Assembly: GCA_017412505.1 (NCBI GenBank) | Contig: JAFPXN010000062.1 | Span: 1-40,626, forward strand | From: Bacillota bacterium | Lineage (GTDB): Bacteria; Bacillota; Clostridia; Peptostreptococcales; Anaerovoracaceae | Length of the DNA stretch: 40,626 nt | Direction of reading: 5' to 3' | In this document: positions 25,045 through 32,200 of the stretch, one piece after another | Layout: each line of letters starts with the position of its first letter | Position numbering within the stretch: the first letter of the stretch is position 1 | Notes under the pieces: model-generated | Told to the model about the DNA's origin: nothing | Database searches by the model: none | What the model saw: the letters and a program-made list of their open reading frames with translations, nothing else | Program-made: the position numbers and the translations under genes

Positions 25045-26697
25045 ATGACGAAGAAAAAATTCAAAATGGACATATGGTTCGCCATAACCATAGGCCTGCT
25101 GCTCCTGTATCTGGTCTTTCTGATCTTCCCCATGGGGAATCTGTTCCGCATGGCGTTCTACGACGGCGAGAACTTTACGCTGAAGTATTTCCAGACGTTC
25201 TTCACGAAGAAATACTACACGATGACCATCGCGAACAGTTTTAAGGTCTCCACGGCGGCCACCATCGTCTCGCTCATCGTCGGCGTCACGATGGGGTACC
25301 TCTACTCCGTCTACGAGATCAAGCTGGCGAAGACCGTCCGCATGTGCGTCGTCCTGGCGACCATGTCCGCGCCCTTCGTCGGCGCCTACGCATGGATCCT
25401 GCTGATGGGCCGCAACGGCGCGTTCACGGTCTTTCTGCAGAAGCTGTTCCCCTCCATCCAGATCCCCAGCATCTACGGATTCGGAGGCATCCTGCTGGTC
25501 TTTACGACGCAGCTGTTCCCGCTGGTATTCCTGTATATCACCGGCGCCATGAGCAAGATGGACAACTCCCTGATGGAGGCTTCCGTAAACATGGGCTGCA
25601 GCGGCATCAACCGCTTTTTCAAGGTCATCGTTCCGCTGATCATGCCCAGCATCCTGGCTTCCGGCCTTCTGGTGTTCATCCGCGCGCTGTCCGATTTCGG
25701 CACGCCGCTGCTGCTGGGCGAGGGCTACCGGACCTTCCCGGTGACCCTGTATAACGAGTTCGTCGGCGAGGTGTCGCAGAATAAGGGCTTCGCCTCCGCC
25801 ATCGGCATCGTCGCGATCGCGATCACCTGCGCGATCTACATCGTCCAGAACATCGCCACGGTCAAGACGTCGTTCGCCATGAGCGCGCTCAACCCCGTGC
25901 CCAAGAAGAAGCCGAAAGGTCTCGCGTCCTTCCTGGTCCACTTCTACATCTACCTGGTGACAGGCATCTCGATCCTGCCCCAGGTCTACGTGGCCTACTG
26001 CTCGTTCCGGAACACCAGCGGCATGCTCTACGTCGACGGCTATTCGCTGCAGAGCTACCGCGAGATGTTCGGCAAGCTGAACCGCAGCGTGATCAACACC
26101 ATCAAGATCCCCGTGGTCTCCCTGGTGTTCATCCTGCTGTTCGCGGTGCTGATCGCCTACATCTCCGTACGCCGCCGCAACGTGCTCACGAGCTCCGTCG
26201 ACATGATCTCCATGATCCCGTACATCATCCCCGGCACCGTTGTCGGTATCGCCATGGTCACGAGCTTCAACAGGCCGCCCATGGTGCTGACCGCCACGAT
26301 GACGATCATGGTCATCTCGCTGGTCATCCGCCGTCTGCCCTACACGATACGTTCGTCCGTCGCCACGCTGCAGCAGATCCCGATCTCGATCGAAGAGGCG
26401 GCGATCTCGCTGGGCGCCAGCAAGATGAAGACCTTCGCGAAGATCACGGTGCCCATGATGTCTTCCGGCATCATCGCCGGCGCCATCCTGTCCTGGGTCA
26501 CGCTGGTGACCGAGCTGTCCACCGCCATCTTCCTGTACACGGCGAAGACGCAGACCCTGACGGTCGCGATCTACACGCAGATCGTCCGCGGCCATTACGG
26601 CGTGGCTTCGGCCATGGCGACCCTGCTGACCGCCATCACGATCGTGTCCATGGTGCTGTTCAACGTTGTAAACCCCGACGGCGACATCACGCTGTAA
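25045..26697 (+). CDS. ABC transporter permease, fused double-unit (FbpB/AfuB type)
   Basis: This 550-residue protein has about 12 hydrophobic spans in two similar halves (about 1-275 and 290-550). Each half carries a coupling loop of the EAA type: MEASVNMGCSGINRFFKVIVPLI near 173 and EEAAISLGASKMKTFAKITVPMM near 450. Fused permeases of this length belong to iron, thiamine, aminoethylphosphonate and hexose-phosphate importers. It starts 11 bases after the ATPase stop with AAGGAGAGG before ATG and ends just before a strong terminator. It completes the importer with the lipoprotein and ATPase. Confidence 0.9.
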   Translation: MTKKKFKMDIWFAITIGLLLLYLVFLIFPMGNLFRMAFYDGENFTLKYFQTFFTKKYYTMTIANSFKVSTAATIVSLIVGVTMGYLYSVYEIKLAKTVRMCVVLATMSAPFVGAYAWILLMGRNGAFTVFLQKLFPSIQIPSIYGFGGILLVFTTQLFPLVFLYITGAMSKMDNSLMEASVNMGCSGINRFFKVIVPLIMPSILASGLLVFIRALSDFGTPLLLGEGYRTFPVTLYNEFVGEVSQNKGFASAIGIVAIAITCAIYIVQNIATVKTSFAMSALNPVPKKKPKGLASFLVHFYIYLVTGISILPQVYVAYCSFRNTSGMLYVDGYSLQSYREMFGKLNRSVINTIKIPVVSLVFILLFAVLIAYISVRRRNVLTSSVDMISMIPYIIPGTVVGIAMVTSFNRPPMVLTATMTIMVISLVIRRLPYTIRSSVATLQQIPISIEEAAISLGASKMKTFAKITVPMMSSGIIAGAILSWVTLVTELSTAIFLYTAKTQTLTVAIYTQIVRGHYGVASAMATLLTAITIVSMVLFNVVNPDGDITL

Positions 26698-26717
26698 TAA
26701 AGAATTCCCGGCATGCA

Positions 26718-26753
26718 AAAAGAGCCCCGCGAAAGCGAAAGCGGAGCTCTTTT
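26718..26753 (+). terminator. Rho-independent terminator of the ABC importer operon
   Basis: A 13-bp stem with one mismatch (26718-26730 with 26741-26753) is followed by a T-run through 26755. Confidence 0.88.
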
Positions 26754-26759
26754 TTATAC

Positions 26760-26890
26760 TTAGAACTGCACGCGCTCCAGCACGTCCCGGAATGGCGCGA
26801 TCCAGGCGCCTTTCCTCAGCGCGTACTGAATGAATTCCTCCAGCATCGCGTTCATATGGGGCCGGCCGGAGACCTCAGGATCGCGACCAG
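26760..26890 (-). pseudogene. Remnant of a polysaccharide deacetylase C-terminus
   Basis: On the minus strand a frame ending at TAA 26762-26760 reads DPEVSGRPHMNAMLEEF, then IQYALRKGAWIAPFRDVLERV. This resembles the last ~40 residues of polysaccharide deacetylase (PuuE/PgdA-like) proteins, where a HPxxxGRPHR..MLeEFi segment precedes a short C-terminal strand. No catalytic N-terminal domain or convincing start is present upstream; the sequence soon loses similarity. I read it as a gene fragment left by deletion. The region 26891-27067 holds a small dyad (26997-27004 with 27019-27026) and otherwise nothing I can support. Confidence 0.45.
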
Positions 26891-27067
26891 GAATCGTATG
26901 CCGGTCTTTCTCATCTGTTTTTCCTCCGCCTCCTATTATACGGCATCTTCGCTGCGATGGACAGTCGGGGATGGTTCATCTTGACACCTCCTTCAGGGCA
27001 CATTAAAGTTTAAATAGAAATGTGCCTGCCCCATACCGACCTGTTTTGCATTGCCAGAGGTAACATC

Positions 27068-27943
27068 ATGAAGATCAAGAAAGAGATCCCCGTAAAGGTC
27101 GCCGTCGTGCAGATGGAGCCTGTCGTGGGGGAAACGGAGAAAAACCTGGCGAACTGCCTCGCCAAGGTGACCGAGGCCGCGGACAACGGCGCGCAGCTGA
27201 TCGTGCTGCCCGAGCTCTGCGTCAGCGGATACGTGTTCGCGAACCGCGAAGAGGCGTTCGCGCTGTCCGAGCCCATCCCGGGCGGACCGAGCTGCCAGGC
27301 GTTCGAAACGCTGGCGCGGGAGCGGAAGATCTATCTCTACGCCGGCCTGAATGAGAACTGCGGCGACCGCCTGTACAACACCGCCGTGCTGTTCGGCCCG
27401 GATGGCATCGTCGGCAAATACCGCAAGCTGCAGATCTGGGACGACGAATACCTGTGGTTCGAGCCCGGCGATCTGGGGCTGCCCGTCTTCCATACGCCCA
27501 TCGGCCGCATCGGCATGCTGGTCTGCAACGACTGCTGGTATCAGGAGCTGTACCGCATCCTGGCGATGCAGGGCGCGGACATCATCATCGCGGGCGTGGA
27601 CGGTCCGGCAAGGCCCCACGCGCCTTTCGACATGAACACCTTCGTGGTCTTCCACGCCATGGCTGCCGCCAACTGCAGCAACGTCTACGTGGCCGTCGCC
27701 GTGCGCACTGGTATCGAGCGGAACGAGGAGTTCGCGGGCCGCAGCGTCATCGTGGACAACGCCGGCGCCATCATCGCGGGACCCGCCGGCAAGACCGGCG
27801 AGGAGATTCTGTACGCCGACTGCGATTTTGCGCGCGTGCGCCGGCACCAGGGCAATCTGTACAATTCCGTGGTCACCGACCGGCGCGTGGACGTCTACGA
27901 CCGCCTGCTGGGCTACGACCCGTCGAAATACCCGCAGCAATAA
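27068..27943 (+). CDS. Carbon-nitrogen hydrolase (nitrilase superfamily)
   Basis: This 291-residue protein has the nitrilase-superfamily triad: Glu in VLPELCVSGY near 46, Lys in GKYRKLQIWDDE near 115 and Cys in GMLVCNDCWYQELYR near 150. These enzymes hydrolyse amides, carbamoyl compounds or nitriles; the subgroup and substrate are not clear. I chose ATG 27068, which follows AGAGGTAAC; an ATG 48 bases earlier has no ribosome site. The stop overlaps the sfsA start (TAATG), so the two are translationally coupled. Confidence 0.87.
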   Translation: MKIKKEIPVKVAVVQMEPVVGETEKNLANCLAKVTEAADNGAQLIVLPELCVSGYVFANREEAFALSEPIPGGPSCQAFETLARERKIYLYAGLNENCGDRLYNTAVLFGPDGIVGKYRKLQIWDDEYLWFEPGDLGLPVFHTPIGRIGMLVCNDCWYQELYRILAMQGADIIIAGVDGPARPHAPFDMNTFVVFHAMAAANCSNVYVAVAVRTGIERNEEFAGRSVIVDNAGAIIAGPAGKTGEEILYADCDFARVRRHQGNLYNSVVTDRRVDVYDRLLGYDPSKYPQQ

Positions 27944-28662
27944 TGCGCTATCCGAACATCACTTCCGCCGTCTTCGTGGACCGGCCGAACCGCTTCGTGG
28001 CCCATGTAAAGACCGGCGGGGAACTGTATACCGTACACGTAAAAAACACCGGCCGCTGCCGGGAACTTCTGCTGCCCGGGGCGGAGGTGTTTTTGTGCGC
28101 CTCGGATAACCCGCAGCGCAAGACGAAATACGACCTGGTCTCTGTGCGGCGCAGCGACGGCCGCATCGTGAACATCGACAGTCAGGCGCCCAACGCCGTC
28201 GTGACGGAGTGGCTGCAGGGCCTGCAGGAGGCGGGGAACGAACTGCCTTTCGGGCGGCTCCGCCGCATCACAGCCGAGTATACCTGGGGCAGTTCGCGGT
28301 TCGACTTTTATCTGGAATGTGGTTCGGAAGAGGGCAGAATGGAGAAATGGCTGCTGGAGGTCAAGGGCTGCACGCTGCAGATCGGCGAGTACGGCTATTT
28401 CCCGGATGCGCCCACGGAGCGGGGCGTCAAGCATCTGCAGGAACTTGCGAGGGCCGCTCAGGAAGGCTGGCATGCGGCCATAGCCTTCGTCATCCCCATG
28501 GAAGGCGTCTTCGAAGTCCGTCCGAACATGGCCACGCACCCGCAATTCGGCGAAGCCCTGGATGCCGCCCGCGCGGCCGGCGTGCAGGTGCTGCATCTGT
28601 CCTGCAGGGTCACCCCGGACAGCCTGGAGATAAAACAGCACACGGGGACAGGTACAATGTGA
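27943..28662 (+). CDS. sfsA: Sugar fermentation stimulation protein homologue SfsA
   Basis: This 239-residue protein matches SfsA throughout: FVDRPNRFVAHV near 11, VHVKNTGRCRELLLPGAEV near 31, RKTKYDLVSV near 59, NAVVTEWLQ near 82, SSRFDFYLE near 115, WLLEVKGCTL near 134, FPDAPTERGVKHLQEL near 152 and PMEGVFEVRPN near 183. SfsA is a nucleic-acid-binding protein with a predicted nuclease-like fold and unclear role. Its start overlaps the preceding stop. The last few codons and the stop lie inside the perfect hairpin repeat 28639-28691, which gives the odd tail HTGTGTM. Confidence 0.9.
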   Translation: MRYPNITSAVFVDRPNRFVAHVKTGGELYTVHVKNTGRCRELLLPGAEVFLCASDNPQRKTKYDLVSVRRSDGRIVNIDSQAPNAVVTEWLQGLQEAGNELPFGRLRRITAEYTWGSSRFDFYLECGSEEGRMEKWLLEVKGCTLQIGEYGYFPDAPTERGVKHLQELARAAQEGWHAAIAFVIPMEGVFEVRPNMATHPQFGEALDAARAAGVQVLHLSCRVTPDSLEIKQHTGTGTM

Positions 28663-28691
28663 CAATGTCACATTGTACCTGTCCCCGTGTG
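28639..28691. repeat. Dispersed repeat, copy C: perfect 25-bp hairpin
   Basis: Arms at 28639-28663 and 28667-28691 are exact complements around the 3-base loop AAT, and contain the core GGGGACAGGTACAATGTG seen at 13550. A T-run follows (28694-28699), so it probably terminates sfsA. It sits between convergent genes and could also serve rarD. Confidence 0.8.
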
Positions 28692-28700
28692 TACTTTTTG

Positions 28701-29570
28701 CTATTCCTTCAGTTCGCCGTAGGTGAAGAAGCCCAGGCCGACCCAGATGATCGCGAAGGCCGCGAACTGCACCAGTTCGAAGGGCTCGTGGAACACAAAG
28801 ATACTTAAGAACAACGTGATCGTCGGCGAAAGATAGCCGATCAGGCCGGTCGCAAACAGACCGGCTTTATTTGCGCTTTCTCCGAACAGGATCAGCGGGG
28901 TGGCTGTGCAGATGCCGGCCAGCGCCAGCAGAGCGATCTGCCAGGGCGAAACGGCCATCGCAAACGCGCCCCGGCCGGTAGCTTCCAGCCAGAGGATCAC
29001 GATCAGGGCGAAGGGCGACAGCAGCACTGTCTCGTAGAAGAAGGACAGCAGCGCCGGCTGGTTCAGCCCTTTTTTCATGGCGCCGTACAGGGAGAACGAC
29101 AGGGCGAGACCCAGCGAGATCAGGGGCAGGGAGCGGTAGTAGAGCACGATCACGGCCACGCCGGCCGCCGCGATCGCGAACGCCCAGGCATTCCACCTGT
29201 TCAGTTTGTCGTGGAAGACCAGCACGCCGAACAGGCAGACGACCACCGGTTCGATGTAGTAGCCGATAGACGTCTCGATGGCGTGATCCGCGTTCACCGC
29301 CCAGATGTACAGCGACCAGTTGAGCGTGATCAGCACGCCCGCCGCCAGAAGCTTCAGGAACAGCCGGCGGTCCTTCAGCGGCGCCGTCAGCTCCTCGCGG
29401 GTATACTTTCTGCGGGCGAGGAACCAGCACACGACGGCCGACAGGACGATGCGGTAGAAGATCAGCACAGAGGATTCGATCGGGCGCAGGGCATGCCAAT
29501 ACAGGGGCAGAAAGCCCCAGATGACGTTGCTTATGACCGCTGCCAGAATGCCTTGCCTTCTCTCGCTCAT
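28701..29570 (-). CDS. rarD: RarD-type permease (EamA/DMT superfamily)
   Basis: This 289-residue protein has about ten hydrophobic spans. It starts MSERRQGILAAVISNVIWGFLPLYW, with the RarD features FYRIVLSAVV near 43, NWSLYIWAVNADHAIETSIGYYIEP near 86 and GLIGYLSPTITLFLSIFVFHEPF near 238. RarD proteins are drug/metabolite-type permeases of uncertain substrate (linked to chloramphenicol sensitivity in some bacteria). ATG 29570 follows AAAGGAGC; the frame continues upstream but has no ribosome site there. Confidence 0.9.
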   Translation of the reverse strand: MSERRQGILAAVISNVIWGFLPLYWHALRPIESSVLIFYRIVLSAVVCWFLARRKYTREELTAPLKDRRLFLKLLAAGVLITLNWSLYIWAVNADHAIETSIGYYIEPVVVCLFGVLVFHDKLNRWNAWAFAIAAAGVAVIVLYYRSLPLISLGLALSFSLYGAMKKGLNQPALLSFFYETVLLSPFALIVILWLEATGRGAFAMAVSPWQIALLALAGICTATPLILFGESANKAGLFATGLIGYLSPTITLFLSIFVFHEPFELVQFAAFAIIWVGLGFFTYGELKE

Positions 29571-29589
29571 GCGCGCTCCTTTCCCGACC

Positions 29590-29598
29590 ATTATAGCA
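29590..29598 (-). promoter_or_regulatory. Extended -10 promoter of rarD
   Basis: The minus strand reads TGCTATAAT, an extended -10 with a perfect TATAAT, about seven bases before the ribosome site. No good -35 box is present, which extended -10 promoters tolerate. Confidence 0.55.
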
Positions 29599-29717
29599 CA
29601 CGCAAAATTTTTTTGACCCTCCGCGCAACCGCCCCGCGCGGTTTGCTGTCTTACAGAGTGAGAACACAAAAACGCAAACGAACGGTCCGCAGGGCGGACC
29701 CAATGGAGGAAAAAGAA

Positions 29718-30134
29718 ATGAAAAACGTTATGAAGAGACTATTCGCAGGTACCCTCGCTTTGATGATGCTGTTCGCCATGACCGGCTGCAAGGCCAACGC
29801 GCAGTCGCTCGTGGTGGAAAAGCCCGCAGAAACAGAGGTCGAAGAGGCCGCAGCAGAAACGCTCGGCGGCTGGACCGCCGCCGAAGACACTGCGCTGACG
29901 GACGATCAGCGCAGCCTGTTCGAAAAGGCGCTGGAGGGCCTGGTGGGGGTCGGCTACGAACCCGTCGCATACCTGGGCAGCCAGGTCGTGGCCGGGCTGA
30001 ATCACTGCTTCCTGTGCAAGGCGACAGTCGTCTATCCCGGCGCCGAGCCGACCTACAAACTGGTGTATATTTATGAAGATCTCGACGGAAACGCCAGCCT
30101 GACGGACGTCGTCGACCTGAATATTGCGCTGTAA
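29718..30134 (+). CDS. Cystatin-like lipoprotein (putative cysteine protease inhibitor)
   Basis: This 138-residue protein begins with a lipoprotein signal (lipobox AMTGC, Cys24) and an acidic linker. The mature domain has a Gly-Gly-Trp near its N-terminus (50-52), a helix-forming TDDQRSLFEKALEGLVG, the signature QVVAG at 89-93, then strands with CFLCKATVVYP and YKLVYIYEDLDG. Gly near the N-terminus plus QxVxG is the papain-binding layout of cystatins. The lipid anchor would place it on the cell surface. Inhibition has not been shown; loss of activity with a kept fold is possible. GGAGG lies before ATG 29718. A terminator follows. Confidence 0.72.
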   Translation: MKNVMKRLFAGTLALMMLFAMTGCKANAQSLVVEKPAETEVEEAAAETLGGWTAAEDTALTDDQRSLFEKALEGLVGVGYEPVAYLGSQVVAGLNHCFLCKATVVYPGAEPTYKLVYIYEDLDGNASLTDVVDLNIAL

Positions 30135-30169
30135 ACAAAAACGCTGAACCATACAACGACTCATACACG

Positions 30170-30203
30170 AAGGCTGGCCGCTCCACAGGGGGCGGCCGGC
30201 CTT
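30170..30203 (+). terminator. Hairpin after the cystatin-like gene
   Basis: A 12-bp stem with one G-T pair (30170-30181 with 30192-30203) lies 35 bases after the stop. The following T-run is short (CTTTACTGTCC), so termination strength is uncertain. Confidence 0.6.
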
Positions 30204-30304
30204 TACTGTCCTTTCTATCGGACACTCCGGGTCCTATACTGTATGCTGCCCCGGAACCTTGAAAACAGAATCGTAAACCATCGCTTTTACCGAAAGGAGT
30301 CTGC

Positions 30305-30721
30305 ATGAAAGAAAACGACGTTTATTTTCTCGACTGCGAAACCAAAGACAAAAATCTCAGAATGACCACCTTCTCCGCCCGCCTGGACGACCTGATCGCC
30401 GACTTCGCCGGCTGGCTGAAGGGCAACGGGATCACGGCGGCGGACGTCGGTCAGCCGAAGCTGTACCGGGTCAGCGACATGGCGTGCTTCGCCGTCCTCT
30501 GCCTCGAAGACGGGCAGGTGATCCTGCAGCCCCGCCGCGCGTACGGCGGCCCGTTCGCCAAGCTGATCAACACCGCGGTCTTCGAAGCGAAGATGCGCTG
30601 GCACGACCTGCAGTACGCGATCCAGGGCAGGCGCATTCAGTACACGGAGGAACACGTCGGAGACGATCTGCCGCCGGCCGAAGACGACGACACGCCGGAA
30701 GACGATCCGCCTAGACCGTAA
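30305..30721 (+). CDS. Unknown small protein with acidic, proline-rich tail
   Basis: This 138-residue protein is supported by AAAGGAG about six bases before ATG and by GC-rich codon use. A folded part (1-112; DVYFLDCETKDKNLRMTTFS near the start; KLYRVSDMACFAVLCLEDGQVILQPRRAYGG in the middle) is followed by an acidic/proline-rich tail (DLPPAEDDDTPEDDPPRP). No signal peptide, membrane span or known motif is seen. I do not recognise the family. It stands alone between a terminator and a divergent-looking remnant region. Confidence 0.6.
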   Translation: MKENDVYFLDCETKDKNLRMTTFSARLDDLIADFAGWLKGNGITAADVGQPKLYRVSDMACFAVLCLEDGQVILQPRRAYGGPFAKLINTAVFEAKMRWHDLQYAIQGRRIQYTEEHVGDDLPPAEDDDTPEDDPPRP

Positions 30722-30806
30722 TCTGCAATACCCGCCGCTTAAAATCGAACACGAGGCGCTTGTCCGTCAGCGCACCACCCCGGCGGATGTCTGAGGGCAG
30801 TATATC

Positions 30807-30830
30807 ATAAATGGTAAAATATGGTAATTA
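30807..30830 (+). repeat. ATAAATGGTAA.ATATGG element, copy S1
   Basis: This 24-base AT-rich element lies 56 bases before the DUF1810 gene. Related copies are at 34017-34040 (19 of 24 identical) and, reversed, at 35934-35957 (18 of the first 19 identical). Confidence 0.6.
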
Positions 30831-30885
30831 TTAGTTTTATGGCTTTGACACACCATCTGATATACTATCGCTGTGAGGTGATTCT

Positions 30886-31308
30886 ATGTACGACCTGTCC
30901 CGCTTCCTGGAAGCTCAGAATAATTCCTATGACACAGCGCTCCGCGAGATCCGGGCGGGGCGGAAACGCTCGCACTGGATGTGGTACATCTTCCCGCAGA
31001 TCCGGGGGCTGGGCTACAGCGCGATGGCCCAACATTACGCCATCCGGGACTTGGGCGAAGCCCGCGAATACCTGCGGCACCCGCTGCTGGGCCCGCGCCT
31101 GATCGAGATCTCCGAAGCGCTGCTCGCGCTGGACCAGTCCGACCCGAGGCGGGTGATGGGGTCTCCGGACGACCTGAAACTGCGCTCCTGCATGACCCTG
31201 TTCCAATGCGCCGCGCCGGATCAGCCCGTGTTCGGCAAGGTCCTGGACAAGTTCTACGGCGGCAGGCCGGACGAAAGGACTTTGGAGATCCTGAACCGCG
31301 GCCGATAA
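30886..31308 (+). CDS. DUF1810 family protein
   Basis: This 140-residue protein matches DUF1810: LSRFLEAQNNSYDTALREIRAGRKRSHWMWYIFPQ at 4-38, followed by GLGYSAMAQHYAI, and the C-terminal DDLKLRSCMTLFQ and FYGGRPDERTLEIL. The family (E. coli YbgA-unrelated, calpastatin-like in some annotations) is of unknown biochemical function and often lies in accessory regions. GAGGTG precedes the ATG. A member of a repeated 24-base AT-rich element (30807-30830) lies upstream and may belong to its promoter. Confidence 0.85.
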   Translation: MYDLSRFLEAQNNSYDTALREIRAGRKRSHWMWYIFPQIRGLGYSAMAQHYAIRDLGEAREYLRHPLLGPRLIEISEALLALDQSDPRRVMGSPDDLKLRSCMTLFQCAAPDQPVFGKVLDKFYGGRPDERTLEILNRGR

Positions 31309-31352
31309 GCATCTGGCGACTGATTCCATCGACAAAAACGTGGAATTTGAAA

Positions 31353-31395
31353 ACTGCATCGCAAAAGTGCAAAATGGACTGTATTGCGATACAGT
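31353..31395. repeat. Hairpin repeat family I, copy 1 (TATCGCA core)
   Basis: ACTGCATCGCAA (31353-31364) pairs with TTGCGATACAGT (31384-31395), one G-T pair. This begins a gene-free stretch (31309-32200) filled with hairpin repeats. Confidence 0.65.
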
Positions 31396-31518
31396 TGACC
31401 GGTATTATATGTGATAGAGCGTGCAAAAGGGTTGTTTTTTCTATTCCCAGGCAACGATAATCCTCAAAGAACGGATCAAACTTGCGCATTATGTGCTCTC
31501 TAAAGCCCATTCATATCA

Positions 31519-31567
31519 AAAAATGTATCGCAAATGAGGCAAAAACCTTAAGGTGCGATACATTTTT
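31519..31567. repeat. Hairpin repeat family I, copy 2 (TATCGCA core)
   Basis: AAAAATGTATCGCA (31519-31532) pairs perfectly with 31554-31567 around a 21-base loop. It shares the TATCGCA core with 31353-31395. Confidence 0.75.
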
Positions 31568-31619
31568 ATAATCCCGCCTTTTTTGCGGTTCGCAGAAGCG
31601 GCCTGGTCAGTTCACAAAA

Positions 31620-31880
31620 CCGCGGCGGAGCAAAACTATCCGCAGGACTCCGTATTCGTCAAACTTGCGGATATCGTTGAACTCATTTTTCGCTGAAACA
31701 TATTAAGGTCAGCTGTTTCCATGATCAGTAATCTAACGAAACACATCATAATTATCCGCAATCCCTAACAATACGGGTACTTGCGGATATTCTTTTTCCG
31801 CAGATTGGCCAACCCTCGCTGAAAAATATCCGCAATTCTCAGCGAAACTCAACTTTGCGTATAAAAACGCTCCGCCGCGG
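31620..31880. repeat. Composite element, family II: five alternating TATCCGCA motifs inside a 12-bp inverted repeat
   Basis: The exact inverted repeat CCGCGGCGGAGC (31620-31631) / GCTCCGCCGCGG (31869-31880) encloses TATCCGCA at 31637, 31753 and 31827 and its complement at 31666 and 31782. The pairs 31637-31673 and 31753-31789 are both 37 bases long. A further dyad TCGCTGA...TCAGCGA (31816-31845) surrounds the fifth copy. No coding frame is convincing. Confidence 0.65.
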
Positions 31881-31951
31881 CTTCCGCAGGCAGCGAGACC
31901 TTGCGTTGGGGCCATTCGAAAGACGAAGCAAGGGCAATCTTGAACAGAAGG

Positions 31952-32159
31952 AAAAATGCCTTTAAATAGCAGCGGCTTTTTGCCATAATTAGAAAAATGC
32001 CTTTATTCCGGACAAAGAATAAAGGCATTTTTCTTCAGAAAGAGTAAATAGCTTTATAAATCAAAGGCATTCTCCGTTCTTTCGGATAAATGCCTTTGTC
32101 GGCAGCAGGGTCACTCCGGCTTTCCTCGAGATTTCGGATAAATGCCCTTAGCAGCAGGG
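31952..32159. repeat. Hairpin repeat family III (ATGCCTTT core)
   Basis: ATGCCTTT or close variants occur six times. They include a perfect 16-bp hairpin (31993-32008 with 32017-32032, A/T-run flanks), a 9-bp hairpin (32062-32070 with 32090-32098) and a direct repeat TTCGGATAAATGCC (32081 and 32133), each followed by GCAGCAGGG. The 16-bp hairpin could act as a terminator in both directions. The stretch ends just after the M20 peptidase gene. Confidence 0.7.
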
Positions 32160-32200
32160 CAGCTCCCGGTAACACCTTTGTTCCGGGTCACACTGCGGCG

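Noticed and set aside
22804..26697. Annotation of the importer as a ferric-iron transporter
   Set aside because: The family fits, but iron is not supported by context: the sensor pair is of the carbohydrate-sensing type and the adjacent operon is sugar-related. The substrate is left open.
30711..30800. Minus-strand frame ending RLVFDFKRRVLQITV, resembling the end of a site-specific recombinase
   Set aside because: Only about 20 residues are suggestive, with no start or catalytic domain. It could be a gene remnant, but the evidence is too thin to list.
31637..31834. Five TATCCGCA motifs considered as a CRISPR array
   Set aside because: The motif is only 8 bases long, alternates in orientation, has irregular spacing overall, and no cas genes are present.
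31733..31915. 60-residue minus-strand open frame inside the repeat region
   Set aside because: No ribosome site or protein-like composition, and it overlaps the hairpin element.
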